DNA of 64,000 bases from Pseudomonas putida NBRC 14164 (GTDB lineage Bacteria > Pseudomonadota > Gammaproteobacteria > Pseudomonadales > Pseudomonadaceae): the NCBI RefSeq assembly GCF_000412675.1, contig NC_021505.1, positions 3,652,501-3,716,500 of the forward strand. The letters are read 5' to 3'. The translations under genes were made by a program, and so were the position numbers. This document shows positions 51,337 through 60,065 of the stretch, piece after piece; the stretch's first letter is position 1; each line of letters starts with the position of its first letter. Below the pieces are notes generated by a model. It ran no database searches, had not been told where the DNA came from, and was given only the letters and a program-made list of their open reading frames with translations.

Positions 51337-52917
51337 ATGTCCATCGAACATCGCCTGAACCATATCGCCGGCCAACTCAGCGGCAACGGTGACGTGCTGC
51401 TGAACAGCGTCGACGCCCACACCGGGGAGCCGCTGCCTTACGCCTTCCACCAGGCGACCGGCGACGAAGTAGAGGCTGCCGTGCAGGCCGCCGACGCCGC
51501 CTATCCCGCCTACCGCAGCACCAGCCCGGCCCAGCGTGCCGCTTTCCTCGACGCCATTGCCAACGAGCTGGACGCACTGGGTGACGACTTCATCCAGCAT
51601 GTGATGCGCGAAACCGCGCTGCCCGAAGCCCGCATCCGTGGCGAACGCAGCCGTACCAGCAACCAGCTGCGCCTGTTTGCCGAGGTGGTGCGCCGAGGTG
51701 ACTTCTACGCCGCGCGCATCGACCGTGCCCTGCCCCAGCGTACCCCGCTGCCGCGTCCGGACCTGCGCCAGTACCGCATCGGCGTGGGCCCGGTGGCCGT
51801 GTTCGGTGCCAGCAACTTCCCGCTGGCCTTCTCCACTGCTGGCGGGGACACCGCCTCGGCGCTGGCCGGTGGCTGCCCGGTGGTGTTCAAGGCCCACAGC
51901 GGGCACATGCTTACTGCCGCCCATGTGGCTGGCGCCATTGACCGCGCGGTGGCCAGCAGCGGTATGCCGGCGGGTGTTCTCAACCTGATCTACGGTGCCG
52001 GCGTGGGCGAAGCGCTGGTCAAGCACCCGGCCATCCAGGCGGTCGGTTTTACCGGCTCGCTGCGCGGTGGCCGCGCCCTGTGCGACATGGCGGCGGCACG
52101 CCCGCAGCCAATCCCCGTATTTGCCGAAATGAGCAGCATCAACCCGGTGATCGTCCTGCCCCAGGCGCTGCAAGCCCGTGGCGAGCAGGTAGCCGGCGAA
52201 CTGGCTGCCTCGGTGGTGATGGGTTGCGGCCAGTTCTGCACCAACCCTGGCCTGGTGGTGGGCATCCAGTCGCCGCAATTCGAGCATTTCGTGCAAACGC
52301 TGGTGGCACGCATGGCCGACCAGGGCCCGCAGACCATGCTGAACGCCGGCACCCTGCGCAGCTACCAGAACGGTGTGCAGCACCTGCTGGCGCACCCGGG
52401 TATCCAGCACCTGGCCGGGCAGCCACACACCGGCAACCAGGCCCAGCCACAGCTGTTCAAGGCAGACGTAAGCCTGCTGCTGAAGGGCGACCCGCTGCTG
52501 CAGGAAGAAGTATTCGGCCCGACCACCGTAGTGGTGGAGGTGGCCGACGCCGAGCAACTGGCCGAAGCGCTGCGCCACCTGCAAGGGCAACTGACCGCCA
52601 CGCTGATTGCCGAGCCTGATGACCTGCACGCCTTCGCCTCGCTCGTGCCGTTGCTGGAGCGCAAGGCCGGGCGCCTGCTGCTCAACGGCTACCCGACCGG
52701 TGTGGAGGTTTCCGATGCAATGGTGCATGGCGGGCCTTACCCGGCCACCTCCGACGCACGCGGCACCTCGGTCGGCACCTTGGCCATCGACCGCTTCCTG
52801 CGCCCGGTGTGCTTCCAGAACTACCCCGATGCACTGCTGCCGGATGCATTGAAAAACGCAAACCCGCTGGGGATTGCGCGGTTGCTCGATGGCGTGAACA
52901 GCCGCGACGCAGTGTGA
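51337..52917 (+). CDS. Alpha-ketoglutarate-semialdehyde dehydrogenase
   Basis: 526 residues from the ATG at 51337. The length and sequence match the 2,5-dioxovalerate dehydrogenases (EC 1.2.1.26) of sugar-acid and hydroxyproline catabolism rather than the 490-residue general aldehyde dehydrogenases. FGASNFPLAFSTAGGDTASALA and the catalytic MGCGQFCTNPG (Cys about 301) are visible, as is EMSSINPVIVLP. It converts ketoglutarate semialdehyde to 2-oxoglutarate. The genes that would produce its substrate are not present nearby, so its partner pathway in this block is unclear. Confidence 0.88.
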   Translation: MSIEHRLNHIAGQLSGNGDVLLNSVDAHTGEPLPYAFHQATGDEVEAAVQAADAAYPAYRSTSPAQRAAFLDAIANELDALGDDFIQHVMRETALPEARIRGERSRTSNQLRLFAEVVRRGDFYAARIDRALPQRTPLPRPDLRQYRIGVGPVAVFGASNFPLAFSTAGGDTASALAGGCPVVFKAHSGHMLTAAHVAGAIDRAVASSGMPAGVLNLIYGAGVGEALVKHPAIQAVGFTGSLRGGRALCDMAAARPQPIPVFAEMSSINPVIVLPQALQARGEQVAGELAASVVMGCGQFCTNPGLVVGIQSPQFEHFVQTLVARMADQGPQTMLNAGTLRSYQNGVQHLLAHPGIQHLAGQPHTGNQAQPQLFKADVSLLLKGDPLLQEEVFGPTTVVVEVADAEQLAEALRHLQGQLTATLIAEPDDLHAFASLVPLLERKAGRLLLNGYPTGVEVSDAMVHGGPYPATSDARGTSVGTLAIDRFLRPVCFQNYPDALLPDALKNANPLGIARLLDGVNSRDAV

Positions 52918-52948
52918 TACGGCGCATGTTGAGCAGGCACGGTGCAGC

Positions 52949-53815
52949 TTAGCCGTGCCAGGCTTGCAGGCAACGTTGGAAAGACGCAATTACCTGGCTG
53001 CTCTGCCGATCAGCCAGGCAATACAGGTAAGTCTCCGTGTACACCGGGTCCTGCGCAATGCGGATCATCTTCAGGCGCGGGTCGCCAATGTATTCCGCCT
53101 CGGACACCGCGCCGATGCCGATGCCACGGATCACCGCCTCGCGCAGCGCCTCGCGGCTGCCGATTTCCATGGCGATGCGCGGTGTTACCTGCGCCGCTTC
53201 CAGCGCATTGTCCAGCGCCAGCCGCGTAGTCGAACCCTGCTCACGGCGTAGCAACGGCTGCCCCTGCAGGGCTTGCAGCGGCACCTGATCGTGGCGGGCA
53301 AAAGGGTGATCGGCGCGGGCGAACAGGATCACCGGGTGCCTGGCATAACGTTGTGCGACAAACGCCGGATCATGGTGCAGCCCCGCCAACACACCGATGT
53401 CGGTCACATAGCCCTGCAGATCGGCCAGCACTGACGCCGAGTTGCCCACGCGGATGGACACGTCGATCTGGGGGTACGCCTGCCGATAGCGGTCGACCAT
53501 TTCGATCACATGAAACGGCCCCACTGCACCGATCTTCAGCTCACCACGGTTTAGCTGGCCACTGTCGCGCAGCAGGCTGGTCGCCTCGGCTTCGAGCATC
53601 GACATCTGCTGGGCAATGGGCAGCAAGGCGCGGCCAACTGCGGTCAGCTCGATGCGCCGACCGCGGCGGTGAAACAGCTCGACATCAAATTCGCGTTCCA
53701 ACCCCTGGATCTGGTTGGTCGCGGTCGGCTGGCTGAGGCCGATGGCCCTGGCCCCGGCGCTGAAGCTGGCGTGCCGGGCCACGGCAAGGAAAGTGCGCAG
53801 GCGAGCGGTAGACAT
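52949..53815 (-). CDS. LysR regulator, phosphonate-associated type
   Basis: 288 residues from the ATG at 53815; the open frame upstream overlaps the phnD gene and is not coding. The N-terminal LysR helix-turn-helix (ARAIGLSQPTATNQIQGLER) and the effector-binding fold are complete. SREALREAVIRGIGIGAVSEAEY is shared with the second LysR protein at 59118, and both resemble the aminoethylphosphonate-associated LysR family (TIGR03339 type). It is divergent from phnD with 112 bases between, including a 14-base palindrome. Confidence 0.85.
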   Translation of the reverse strand: MSTARLRTFLAVARHASFSAGARAIGLSQPTATNQIQGLEREFDVELFHRRGRRIELTAVGRALLPIAQQMSMLEAEATSLLRDSGQLNRGELKIGAVGPFHVIEMVDRYRQAYPQIDVSIRVGNSASVLADLQGYVTDIGVLAGLHHDPAFVAQRYARHPVILFARADHPFARHDQVPLQALQGQPLLRREQGSTTRLALDNALEAAQVTPRIAMEIGSREALREAVIRGIGIGAVSEAEYIGDPRLKMIRIAQDPVYTETYLYCLADRQSSQVIASFQRCLQAWHG

Positions 53816-53864
53816 CCATAGATCCTTTGAATGGTTGGCTGGCCAAACGCATATTGAATTGATG

Positions 53865-53884
53865 CTGTGACTGTCACATGACAG
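53865..53884. promoter_or_regulatory. Palindrome / possible Pho box between lysR and phnD
   Basis: CTGTCA-ca-TGACAG (53871-53884) is a perfect palindrome. Read from 53884 backwards, CTGTCATGTGACAGTCAC fits the Pho-box plan CTGTCAT, four bases, CTGTCAT with two mismatches. It could be a LysR operator, a PhoB site, or both. Confidence 0.45.
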
Positions 53885-53927
53885 CCCTAGCTTTGGCGTT
53901 ACCGACAACAACCACTCCGGTATTGCC

Positions 53928-54797
53928 ATGACACCCTTCCCGAAACTGTTGCGCTGTGCCCGCCTCGCCCTGCTGCCACTGCTGCTCGCCCCCGCCGTGC
54001 AGGCACAGCAGGTGCTGACCGTCGGCCTGATCCCGTCGGAAGACTCCCAGGCCATGATCAAGAGCAGCCAGCAGGTGCTCGACCAGTTGCAAGCGCGCCT
54101 GGGCATGCCGGTCAAGCCATTCGTCGCTACTGACTACAACGGTGTGATCGAAGCCCTGCGCGCCGGCAAGCTGGACGTGGCCTATCTCGGCCCGTTTTCC
54201 TACGTACTGGCCAACCAGATCGCCGGTGCCGAAGCGTTTGCCGTGGCGGTGACCAAAAAGACTGCCGGCAGCGCCTACCACAGCCTGATCATCGCCCGTC
54301 AGGACAGCGGCATTCGAACGCTCGACGACCTCAAGGGCCACACCTTCGCCTTCGTCGACCCCAGCTCGGCCTCCGGCCATCTGTTCCCCAAGGCCGGCCT
54401 CGAGCACGCTGGCCATGACCCGAAAACCCTGTTCTCACGGGTGATCTTCTCCGGCTCGCACGATGCCAGCATTCTTGCCGTGGCAAACCGCAAGGTTGAT
54501 GCAGCGGCCGTGGCCGACCGTATCCTGGCCGGGGCTGTGAACAACGGACAGGTTCAGCAACAGGACTTCCAGGTGGTGTGGACCTCCCCGGACATTCCCG
54601 AATCACCGATGGTCTGGCGCAACAACCTCGACCCCGAACTGCAGGCCAGGCTGCGCACCGCGTTTGCCGGGATCAAGGACGTGCCATGGGGCGATCAGGG
54701 CATGCTCAATGGCTTCCAGCCGACCACCGACGCGGCCTACAACGTGGTTCGTGACACCGCCAAAGTGCTCGACCTCGACCTGCGGAGCCTGAAATGA
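53928..54797 (+). CDS. phnD: Phosphonate ABC transporter binding protein PhnD
   Basis: 289 residues. A signal peptide (to about residue 25, ending VQA) is followed by the PhnD fold: VGLIPSEDSQAMIKSSQ, FVATDYNGVIEALRAGKLD and VAYLGPFSYVLA are close to characterised phosphonate-binding proteins. Related proteins bind selenate or phosphite, so the ligand is not certain, but a phosphonate is favoured because phnX lies in the same gene cluster. Its stop overlaps the phnC start by four bases. Confidence 0.88.
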   Translation: MTPFPKLLRCARLALLPLLLAPAVQAQQVLTVGLIPSEDSQAMIKSSQQVLDQLQARLGMPVKPFVATDYNGVIEALRAGKLDVAYLGPFSYVLANQIAGAEAFAVAVTKKTAGSAYHSLIIARQDSGIRTLDDLKGHTFAFVDPSSASGHLFPKAGLEHAGHDPKTLFSRVIFSGSHDASILAVANRKVDAAAVADRILAGAVNNGQVQQQDFQVVWTSPDIPESPMVWRNNLDPELQARLRTAFAGIKDVPWGDQGMLNGFQPTTDAAYNVVRDTAKVLDLDLRSLK

Positions 54798-55594
54798 TCC
54801 GTATCCGCCAGCTGACCAAGGGCTACGCCGACAACCCGGTACTGCGCGGCATCGACCTGGATGTTCAGGCCGGTGAATTCGTGGTGATCCTCGGCCAGTC
54901 CGGCGCCGGCAAGTCGACCCTGCTGCGCTGCATGAACCGGCTGGCCCAGGCCGACACCGGCGAGTTGCAGGTGGCCGGGGTAAACGCCATGCGTGCAGCC
55001 GACCAACGCGCACTGCGCCGGCAGGTAGCGATGATCTTCCAGCATCACAACGTGGTCGCGCGGCTGTCGGTGCTGAAGAACGTGCTGACCGGCCGTCTCG
55101 GCCACTGCAGCACCCTTGCCTCGCTGCTACAGCTGTTTCGCCGCGACGACGTGGCCCTGGCGCGTGATTGCCTGCGCCGGGTCGAGCTGGAGCACAAGGC
55201 CGGGTCGCGCACCGATGCGCTGTCTGGCGGGCAGATGCAGCGGGTGGGTATCGCCCGTGCGCTGGCCCAGCGACCACAGGTGATCCTGGCCGACGAACCG
55301 GTGGCCAGCCTCGACCCGAACACCGCGCATGTGGTCATGCAGTACCTGCGCGAAGCCAGCCGCACCCTCGGCATCACCGTGGTGTGCAACCTGCACCAGG
55401 TGGAACTGGCGCGGGCATTCGCCGATCGCATCGTCGGCCTGGCCAACGGGCGCCTGGTGTTCGACGGCCCACCCGGTCAGCTCGACGAAGCCGCGCTGCA
55501 GCGCATCTATCACACCCCCTCTGCCAATGAGCCCGGGCAGGCAATGGCTGCACCACGGCCAATGCTGGCCACTGGCACAGGAGCCTCGGCATGA
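54794..55594 (+). CDS. phnC: Phosphonate ABC transporter ATPase PhnC
   Basis: 266 residues. Walker A LGQSGAGKST, signature LSGGQMQRVGIARAL and Walker B VILADEPVASLDP are complete, and the protein starts immediately with the ABC fold (MIRIRQLTKGYADNP). It resembles PhnC. Overlaps of four bases with phnD and phnE ensure balanced synthesis of the transporter. The C-terminal 25 residues are low-complexity. Confidence 0.9.
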   Translation: MIRIRQLTKGYADNPVLRGIDLDVQAGEFVVILGQSGAGKSTLLRCMNRLAQADTGELQVAGVNAMRAADQRALRRQVAMIFQHHNVVARLSVLKNVLTGRLGHCSTLASLLQLFRRDDVALARDCLRRVELEHKAGSRTDALSGGQMQRVGIARALAQRPQVILADEPVASLDPNTAHVVMQYLREASRTLGITVVCNLHQVELARAFADRIVGLANGRLVFDGPPGQLDEAALQRIYHTPSANEPGQAMAAPRPMLATGTGASA

Positions 55595-56409
55595 ACCCGC
55601 AGAGCCACCAATGGCTGGTCAACACACCCACTCGCGCTCGCAGCTGGCTGGGCGCTGGCGCGCTGTTGCTGGCGATCGTCCTGGTGCTGCAGTGGAGCGC
55701 CGAAGGGGCACAGCTGAGATGGGGCGAACTGGCCAACGGGCTGCCACAGATCGGCGACTTCCTTGGCCGCTCGCTACCGCCAGACCTGAGCATAATGCCC
55801 AGTCTGTGGCGCCCGGCCCTGGAAACCTTGCAAATCGCGCTATGGGGCACCCTGCTGGGGATCGTTCTCGCCGTGCCGCTGGGCTTTCTGGCCGCGCGCA
55901 ACCTGCATGGCAACCGCTGGCTGTACCAGGCCACCCGGCAGCTGCTGAACGTGATCCGCAGCATCAACGAGCTGATCCTGGCCTTGGTGTTCGTCTCGGC
56001 GGTAGGGCTGGGGCCCTTCCCAGGCGTGCTGGCCCTGGCGCTGCATGGCGTGGGCATGCTCGGCAAGTTCTTTGCCGAAAGCATCGAGGAAATCGACCAG
56101 GGGCCCATTGAAGCGCTGCGGGCCACCGGTGCGCGGCCACTGCAGGTGATCGCCTTCGGCGTGCTGCCGCAAGTGATCACCGCCTGGATCGCCGTGGTGC
56201 TGTACCGCTTCGAGGTGAACCTGCGTTCGGCCACGGTGCTGGGCATGGTCGGTGCAGGTGGCCTGGGCTTCGAGCTGGTCAGCAGCCTGAAGCTGTTCAA
56301 GTACCAGGAAACCGCCACCTGCATCCTGGTAATCACTGTGATGGTGGTGCTTGCCGACCTCATCTCCAACCGCCTGCGGCATGCCATTCAGGGCAACGCC
56401 CGCCACTGA
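55591..56409 (+). CDS. phnE: Phosphonate ABC transporter permease PhnE
   Basis: 272 residues with about six membrane helices. The EAA loop reads IEALRATGARPLQVIAFGVLPQ, and SATVLGMVGAGGLGFEL near the C-terminus is the usual PhnE end. Only one permease gene is present, so the channel is probably a homodimer. It follows phnC with a four-base overlap. The next gene is 195 bases downstream, a stretch without a gene but with a CAATCGATTG palindrome (56533-56542). Confidence 0.9.
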   Translation: MNPQSHQWLVNTPTRARSWLGAGALLLAIVLVLQWSAEGAQLRWGELANGLPQIGDFLGRSLPPDLSIMPSLWRPALETLQIALWGTLLGIVLAVPLGFLAARNLHGNRWLYQATRQLLNVIRSINELILALVFVSAVGLGPFPGVLALALHGVGMLGKFFAESIEEIDQGPIEALRATGARPLQVIAFGVLPQVITAWIAVVLYRFEVNLRSATVLGMVGAGGLGFELVSSLKLFKYQETATCILVITVMVVLADLISNRLRHAIQGNARH

Positions 56410-56603
56410 TTCGCCGCCCATTTAACCCCTTGCCACGTGCGCCCGCTGGGCGCGCGACGGGCAGACCATGCCTGGAGCTCAAGCCCATGCACTTTGTGTC
56501 CGTTATCGGCTCAGCCGATAGCACCCTGCAATCAATCGATTGGATCGAAACCCGCCAGCCGACGAGCATGGCTGCACCTTCCAACAACAATAAGGAACTG
56601 CCC

Positions 56604-57692
56604 ATGCCTGCCTGCTTCCACAACCCGGTCACCACCGTTTTCGGCGGTGGCAGCCTGGACCAGATCGCCCGACACTGCCCCGGCAAAGTCGCCCTGGTCA
56701 CCTTCCCCGAGGCCGAACAGCTCGGCCTGGTTGCGCGGGTGCGCAGCCTGCTGGGCGAGCGACTGGTGTGCGTGATCGACAACGTGCAACCCAACCCCGA
56801 TGTCGCCTGGCTGCGCGGTGTGCATGAAGCGTTCTGGGCACAGCACGGCGACTGCGATACGGTGCTGGCGCTGGGCGGTGGCAGCGCCATCGATACCGCA
56901 AAGGCGTTGATCGTCGGTACCGCTTCTGGCCACTTCGATGAACTGCTTGAGCTGCTGGCCAGCGGCAAACCGTTTTCCCCGGCCCGACACAAGACGCTGG
57001 TGGCCGCGCCGACTACGGCAGGCACCGGCAGCGAGGTGACGCCATGGGCCACCTTGTGGGACGCGGGCCAGCAGAAGAAGTACTCGCTGCACCTGAGCTG
57101 TACCTGGCCCAGCGTGGCGCTTATCGACCCGGAACTGATGCTCAGCGTGCCGGCCGGGGTGACGGTATCCACCGGGCTGGATGCCTTGTCCCACGCGCTG
57201 GAATCGATCTGGAACCACAACGCCAATCCGCTCTCCGATACCTTCGCGCTGTCGGCCATCGACGACATTCTCGACTGCCTGCCACGCCTGCAGCAGGACC
57301 TGGGCAACCGCGAGCTGCGGGCACGCATGGCGTTGGCTGCACTGAAGGCCGGGCTGGCGTTTTCCAACACCAAGACTGCCCTGGCCCACTCCATTTCCTA
57401 CGAAATGACCTTGCGCCACGGCCTGCCCCACGGTATCGCCTGCTCGTTCACCCTGCCGCTGGTGCTGGGCCTGGCCTGGGGCCGTGATGCCGGGCGTGAC
57501 CAGATCCTGCAGAAGGCCTTCGGCCGCGACCTGGCAGCGGCCCAACAGCGCTTGCGAGCATTTCTCCATCAGCTGGGCGTGCGCACCGAATTCGCAGACT
57601 ACGGCGTGACAGCCGCCGAGGCCCAGGCGATGATCGACGCCGCCATGCAGGGCGCCCGTGGGCGCAATTTCATCGGCGCCCAAGCCGCCTGA
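56604..57692 (+). CDS. Phosphonate-associated iron alcohol dehydrogenase
   Basis: 362 residues from the ATG at 56604, with AAGGAA before it; earlier in-frame ATGs lack ribosome sites. It belongs to group III iron-dependent alcohol dehydrogenases. NAD binding is shown by ALGGGSAIDTAK and APTTAGTGSEVT, and the metal ligands by GLDALSHALES and AHSISYEMTLRHGLPHG (one Asp, three His). A phosphonate-metabolism subgroup is known (TIGR03405), and relatives in antibiotic clusters (PhpC, FomC) interconvert phosphonoacetaldehyde and 2-hydroxyethylphosphonate. In this cluster with phnX, the oxidative direction is the natural guess. Confidence 0.87.
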   Translation: MPACFHNPVTTVFGGGSLDQIARHCPGKVALVTFPEAEQLGLVARVRSLLGERLVCVIDNVQPNPDVAWLRGVHEAFWAQHGDCDTVLALGGGSAIDTAKALIVGTASGHFDELLELLASGKPFSPARHKTLVAAPTTAGTGSEVTPWATLWDAGQQKKYSLHLSCTWPSVALIDPELMLSVPAGVTVSTGLDALSHALESIWNHNANPLSDTFALSAIDDILDCLPRLQQDLGNRELRARMALAALKAGLAFSNTKTALAHSISYEMTLRHGLPHGIACSFTLPLVLGLAWGRDAGRDQILQKAFGRDLAAAQQRLRAFLHQLGVRTEFADYGVTAAEAQAMIDAAMQGARGRNFIGAQAA

Positions 57693-57779
57693 CATCCCGC
57701 GTTTTTCCTGTAGCACCTTTCAAGAGTGCCGACTCGCCGTGCCCCTTGGGCCGGCGCCAGAGAACAAAAGGAAACCGTC

Positions 57780-59075
57780 ATGAACCGTGCACAAACCCTG
57801 ACTGGCGCGCTGCCCAGCACCATGCCGTTTCGCCTCGCGCAATGGCGCATGCTGCTGGCCGCGATGTTCTGCTACCTGTTCTTCTACACCGGGCGCCAAA
57901 CTTTCGGTTTCGCCATCCCCGGGATCCAGGCCGAGTTCGGCCTGAGCAAGGAAACCCTCGGCTGGGCCTCCACCGCCATGCTGTGGATGTATGCCATTGG
58001 CCAGGCCATCAATGGCAACCTCGCCGACAAGTTCGGCGGCCGGCGCATCATGAGCATCGGCGCCGTGCTGTCGTGCGGCGCCAACTGGGTCACCAGCTTT
58101 GCTGGCGGTTTTCTCAGCCTGATCCTGCCGTGGGGCGTCAACGGCTACTTCCAGGCCCTGGGCTGGGCGCCCGGCAGCCGCTTGCTGTCAAACTGGTGGG
58201 GCGCTGCCGAGCGCGGCAAGGTTTATGGCTTCTATGTGTTCGCCGCCGGCTGCGCTTCGGTGCTGTCGTACGTCACCTCGGTAGTGGTGATTGATGTACT
58301 GCACCTGGAGTGGCGGTGGATCTTCCGCCTGCCGGTGCTGCTGATGCTGGCCGGTGGCATCGTTTTTTACCTGGTTGCCCGGGAACGCCCGCAGGACATG
58401 GGCTACCCCGCGCTGGACGACACCGGCGTAGCCAACGCCGAAGACAGCGCCAACGCGGCCACCCAGGGCGGCGAAGAAACCTCGCGCCAGCGTTACCTAG
58501 CCGTTCTGAAAAACCCGCGCCTGCTGGTGGCCGCAGTGTCGCTGGGCTTCCAGAACGCTGCGCGCTACGGGCTGATCGTCTGGGTACCGGTGCATTTCCT
58601 GGGTGCCAACTGGCAGAAAGGCGACAGTTTCATCGACCCGAAGTGGATCACCATCGCCTTGCCGGTGGGCATGGCCGTGGGCGCGCTGAGCAACGGCTGG
58701 GTGTCGGACAAGCTGTTCGGTAGCAAGCGCTACAAGGCAATCATGCTGTACATGGTGTTGGGCGCGCTCACCAGCCTGTGGATGTGGAGCCTGCCGGCAC
58801 ACAGCGCGGTCGGCCTGCTGGCGCTGTTCCTCTGCGGTTTCTTTGTCTATGGCCCTGCATCGAGCTTCTGGGCGTTGTGCCCGGACCTGGTTGGCGCCCG
58901 CCGGGCCGGCACCGCCACAGGAATCATGAATTTCGCCTCGTACCTGTTCGCCGGGCTGGCGGAGCCGCTGATCGGACGTATGCTCGATACCACCGGCAAT
59001 ACGTCGCTGATCTTCGTCGTGGTCACCACAGCCTGCGCCTGCAGTGCCCTGGTGGCCCTGTTCGTGCGCCGCTGA
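57780..59075 (+). CDS. MFS carrier of organophosphate:phosphate antiporter type
   Basis: 431 residues from the ATG at 57780, with AAGGA before it. About 12 helices are visible; CYLFFYTGRQTFGFAIPGIQ in helix 1 and GNLADKFGGRRIM in the first cytoplasmic loop resemble GlpT, UhpT and PgtP. Such carriers exchange organic phosphates for phosphate, and members in phosphonate clusters are thought to take up phosphonates. With phnDCE the strain would have two uptake routes in one module. It lies 88 bases after the dehydrogenase gene and 42 bases before the next LysR gene. Confidence 0.87.
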   Translation: MNRAQTLTGALPSTMPFRLAQWRMLLAAMFCYLFFYTGRQTFGFAIPGIQAEFGLSKETLGWASTAMLWMYAIGQAINGNLADKFGGRRIMSIGAVLSCGANWVTSFAGGFLSLILPWGVNGYFQALGWAPGSRLLSNWWGAAERGKVYGFYVFAAGCASVLSYVTSVVVIDVLHLEWRWIFRLPVLLMLAGGIVFYLVARERPQDMGYPALDDTGVANAEDSANAATQGGEETSRQRYLAVLKNPRLLVAAVSLGFQNAARYGLIVWVPVHFLGANWQKGDSFIDPKWITIALPVGMAVGALSNGWVSDKLFGSKRYKAIMLYMVLGALTSLWMWSLPAHSAVGLLALFLCGFFVYGPASSFWALCPDLVGARRAGTATGIMNFASYLFAGLAEPLIGRMLDTTGNTSLIFVVVTTACACSALVALFVRR

Positions 59076-59117
59076 GGTTGCCTGCCATGTCGTCCGTGCC
59101 ATTGCCAGAGAGGTGTC

Positions 59118-59984
59118 ATGTACCAGTACCACAAGTGGTTGCGCTCCTTCCATGCCGTGGCGCGGACCGGCAGTTTCACCCAGGCCGCCGAGCTGCTGAG
59201 CATCGGCCAGCCGACTGTCAGCGAGCAGGTCAGCGGCCTGGAAAAACGCTTTTGCGTGGAACTGCTCCACCGCCGCGGGCGCTTCATCGAGCTGAGCCCG
59301 GCAGGCCACCAGCTCTACGAAATTACCCAGGGCCTGTTCGGCCAGGAGGACGAAGCGTTGCAACTGCTGCACAGCTTCCAGCAACGCAAGCAAGGCATGC
59401 TGCGCATCGGCGCGGTGTCGCCGCCGATCGCCATGAGCCTGACGTACGAGCTGATGCAGCGCTACCCGCAGATCGAACTGGAAACCTCGTTCAGCAGCGA
59501 AGCCGGGACACTGGAGCGGCTGTACAACTTCGACATCGACCTGGCCATCCTCGCCCTGTCGGAGTTCGACCAGCGCCTGAACACCCGGCTGTACCGTACC
59601 TGCCCGATTCTGGCGGTGGTGCGCGACGACCATCCCTGGGCCGGGCAGACGAGTGTCAGCGTAAAGGACATTGCCGGTCAGCGCGTGGTGCTGCGCGAGG
59701 CGGCATCGCGCACCCGCCAGCTTGTGGAGGAAGGCTGCCGTCGGCATGGCGTTTCACTGGACTGCGCGATGCAGTTGAACAGCCGCGAAGCCATTGTGCA
59801 TGCGGTGGTGCACGGCATCGGCGTGGGCTTTGTCTCGGCGGTGGAGTATGCCGACCGGCCCGGCACGCGTTCTGTCGCTTTTATCGAAGACCCGTTCCAC
59901 ATCAGTTACTACCTGTGCTGCCTGGGCATCCGCCGTAACCGGGCGATCATTGCCGAACTGTTCGACGCGCTCAGCGCGCACTGA
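59118..59984 (+). CDS. LysR regulator within the phosphonate operon
   Basis: 288 residues. The helix-turn-helix is in AAELLSIGQPTVSEQVSGLE, followed by the effector domain; NSREAIVHAVVHGIGVGFVSAVEYA is the same C-terminal block as in the LysR protein at 52949. It also resembles the aminoethylphosphonate-associated LysR family. Both regulators are equally long, so one may be a duplicate of the other. Its position between the MFS and phnX genes, all on one strand, suggests co-transcription. Which of the two senses the phosphonate is unknown. Confidence 0.85.
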   Translation: MYQYHKWLRSFHAVARTGSFTQAAELLSIGQPTVSEQVSGLEKRFCVELLHRRGRFIELSPAGHQLYEITQGLFGQEDEALQLLHSFQQRKQGMLRIGAVSPPIAMSLTYELMQRYPQIELETSFSSEAGTLERLYNFDIDLAILALSEFDQRLNTRLYRTCPILAVVRDDHPWAGQTSVSVKDIAGQRVVLREAASRTRQLVEEGCRRHGVSLDCAMQLNSREAIVHAVVHGIGVGFVSAVEYADRPGTRSVAFIEDPFHISYYLCCLGIRRNRAIIAELFDALSAH

Positions 59985-60065
59985 TGCACCACTGACTACA
60001 GCGAGCCTGCCAATGCGTCGGGCGGGCCGCGCTCACCTTGAGTTTTTACCCACTGGAGCTTTGCC

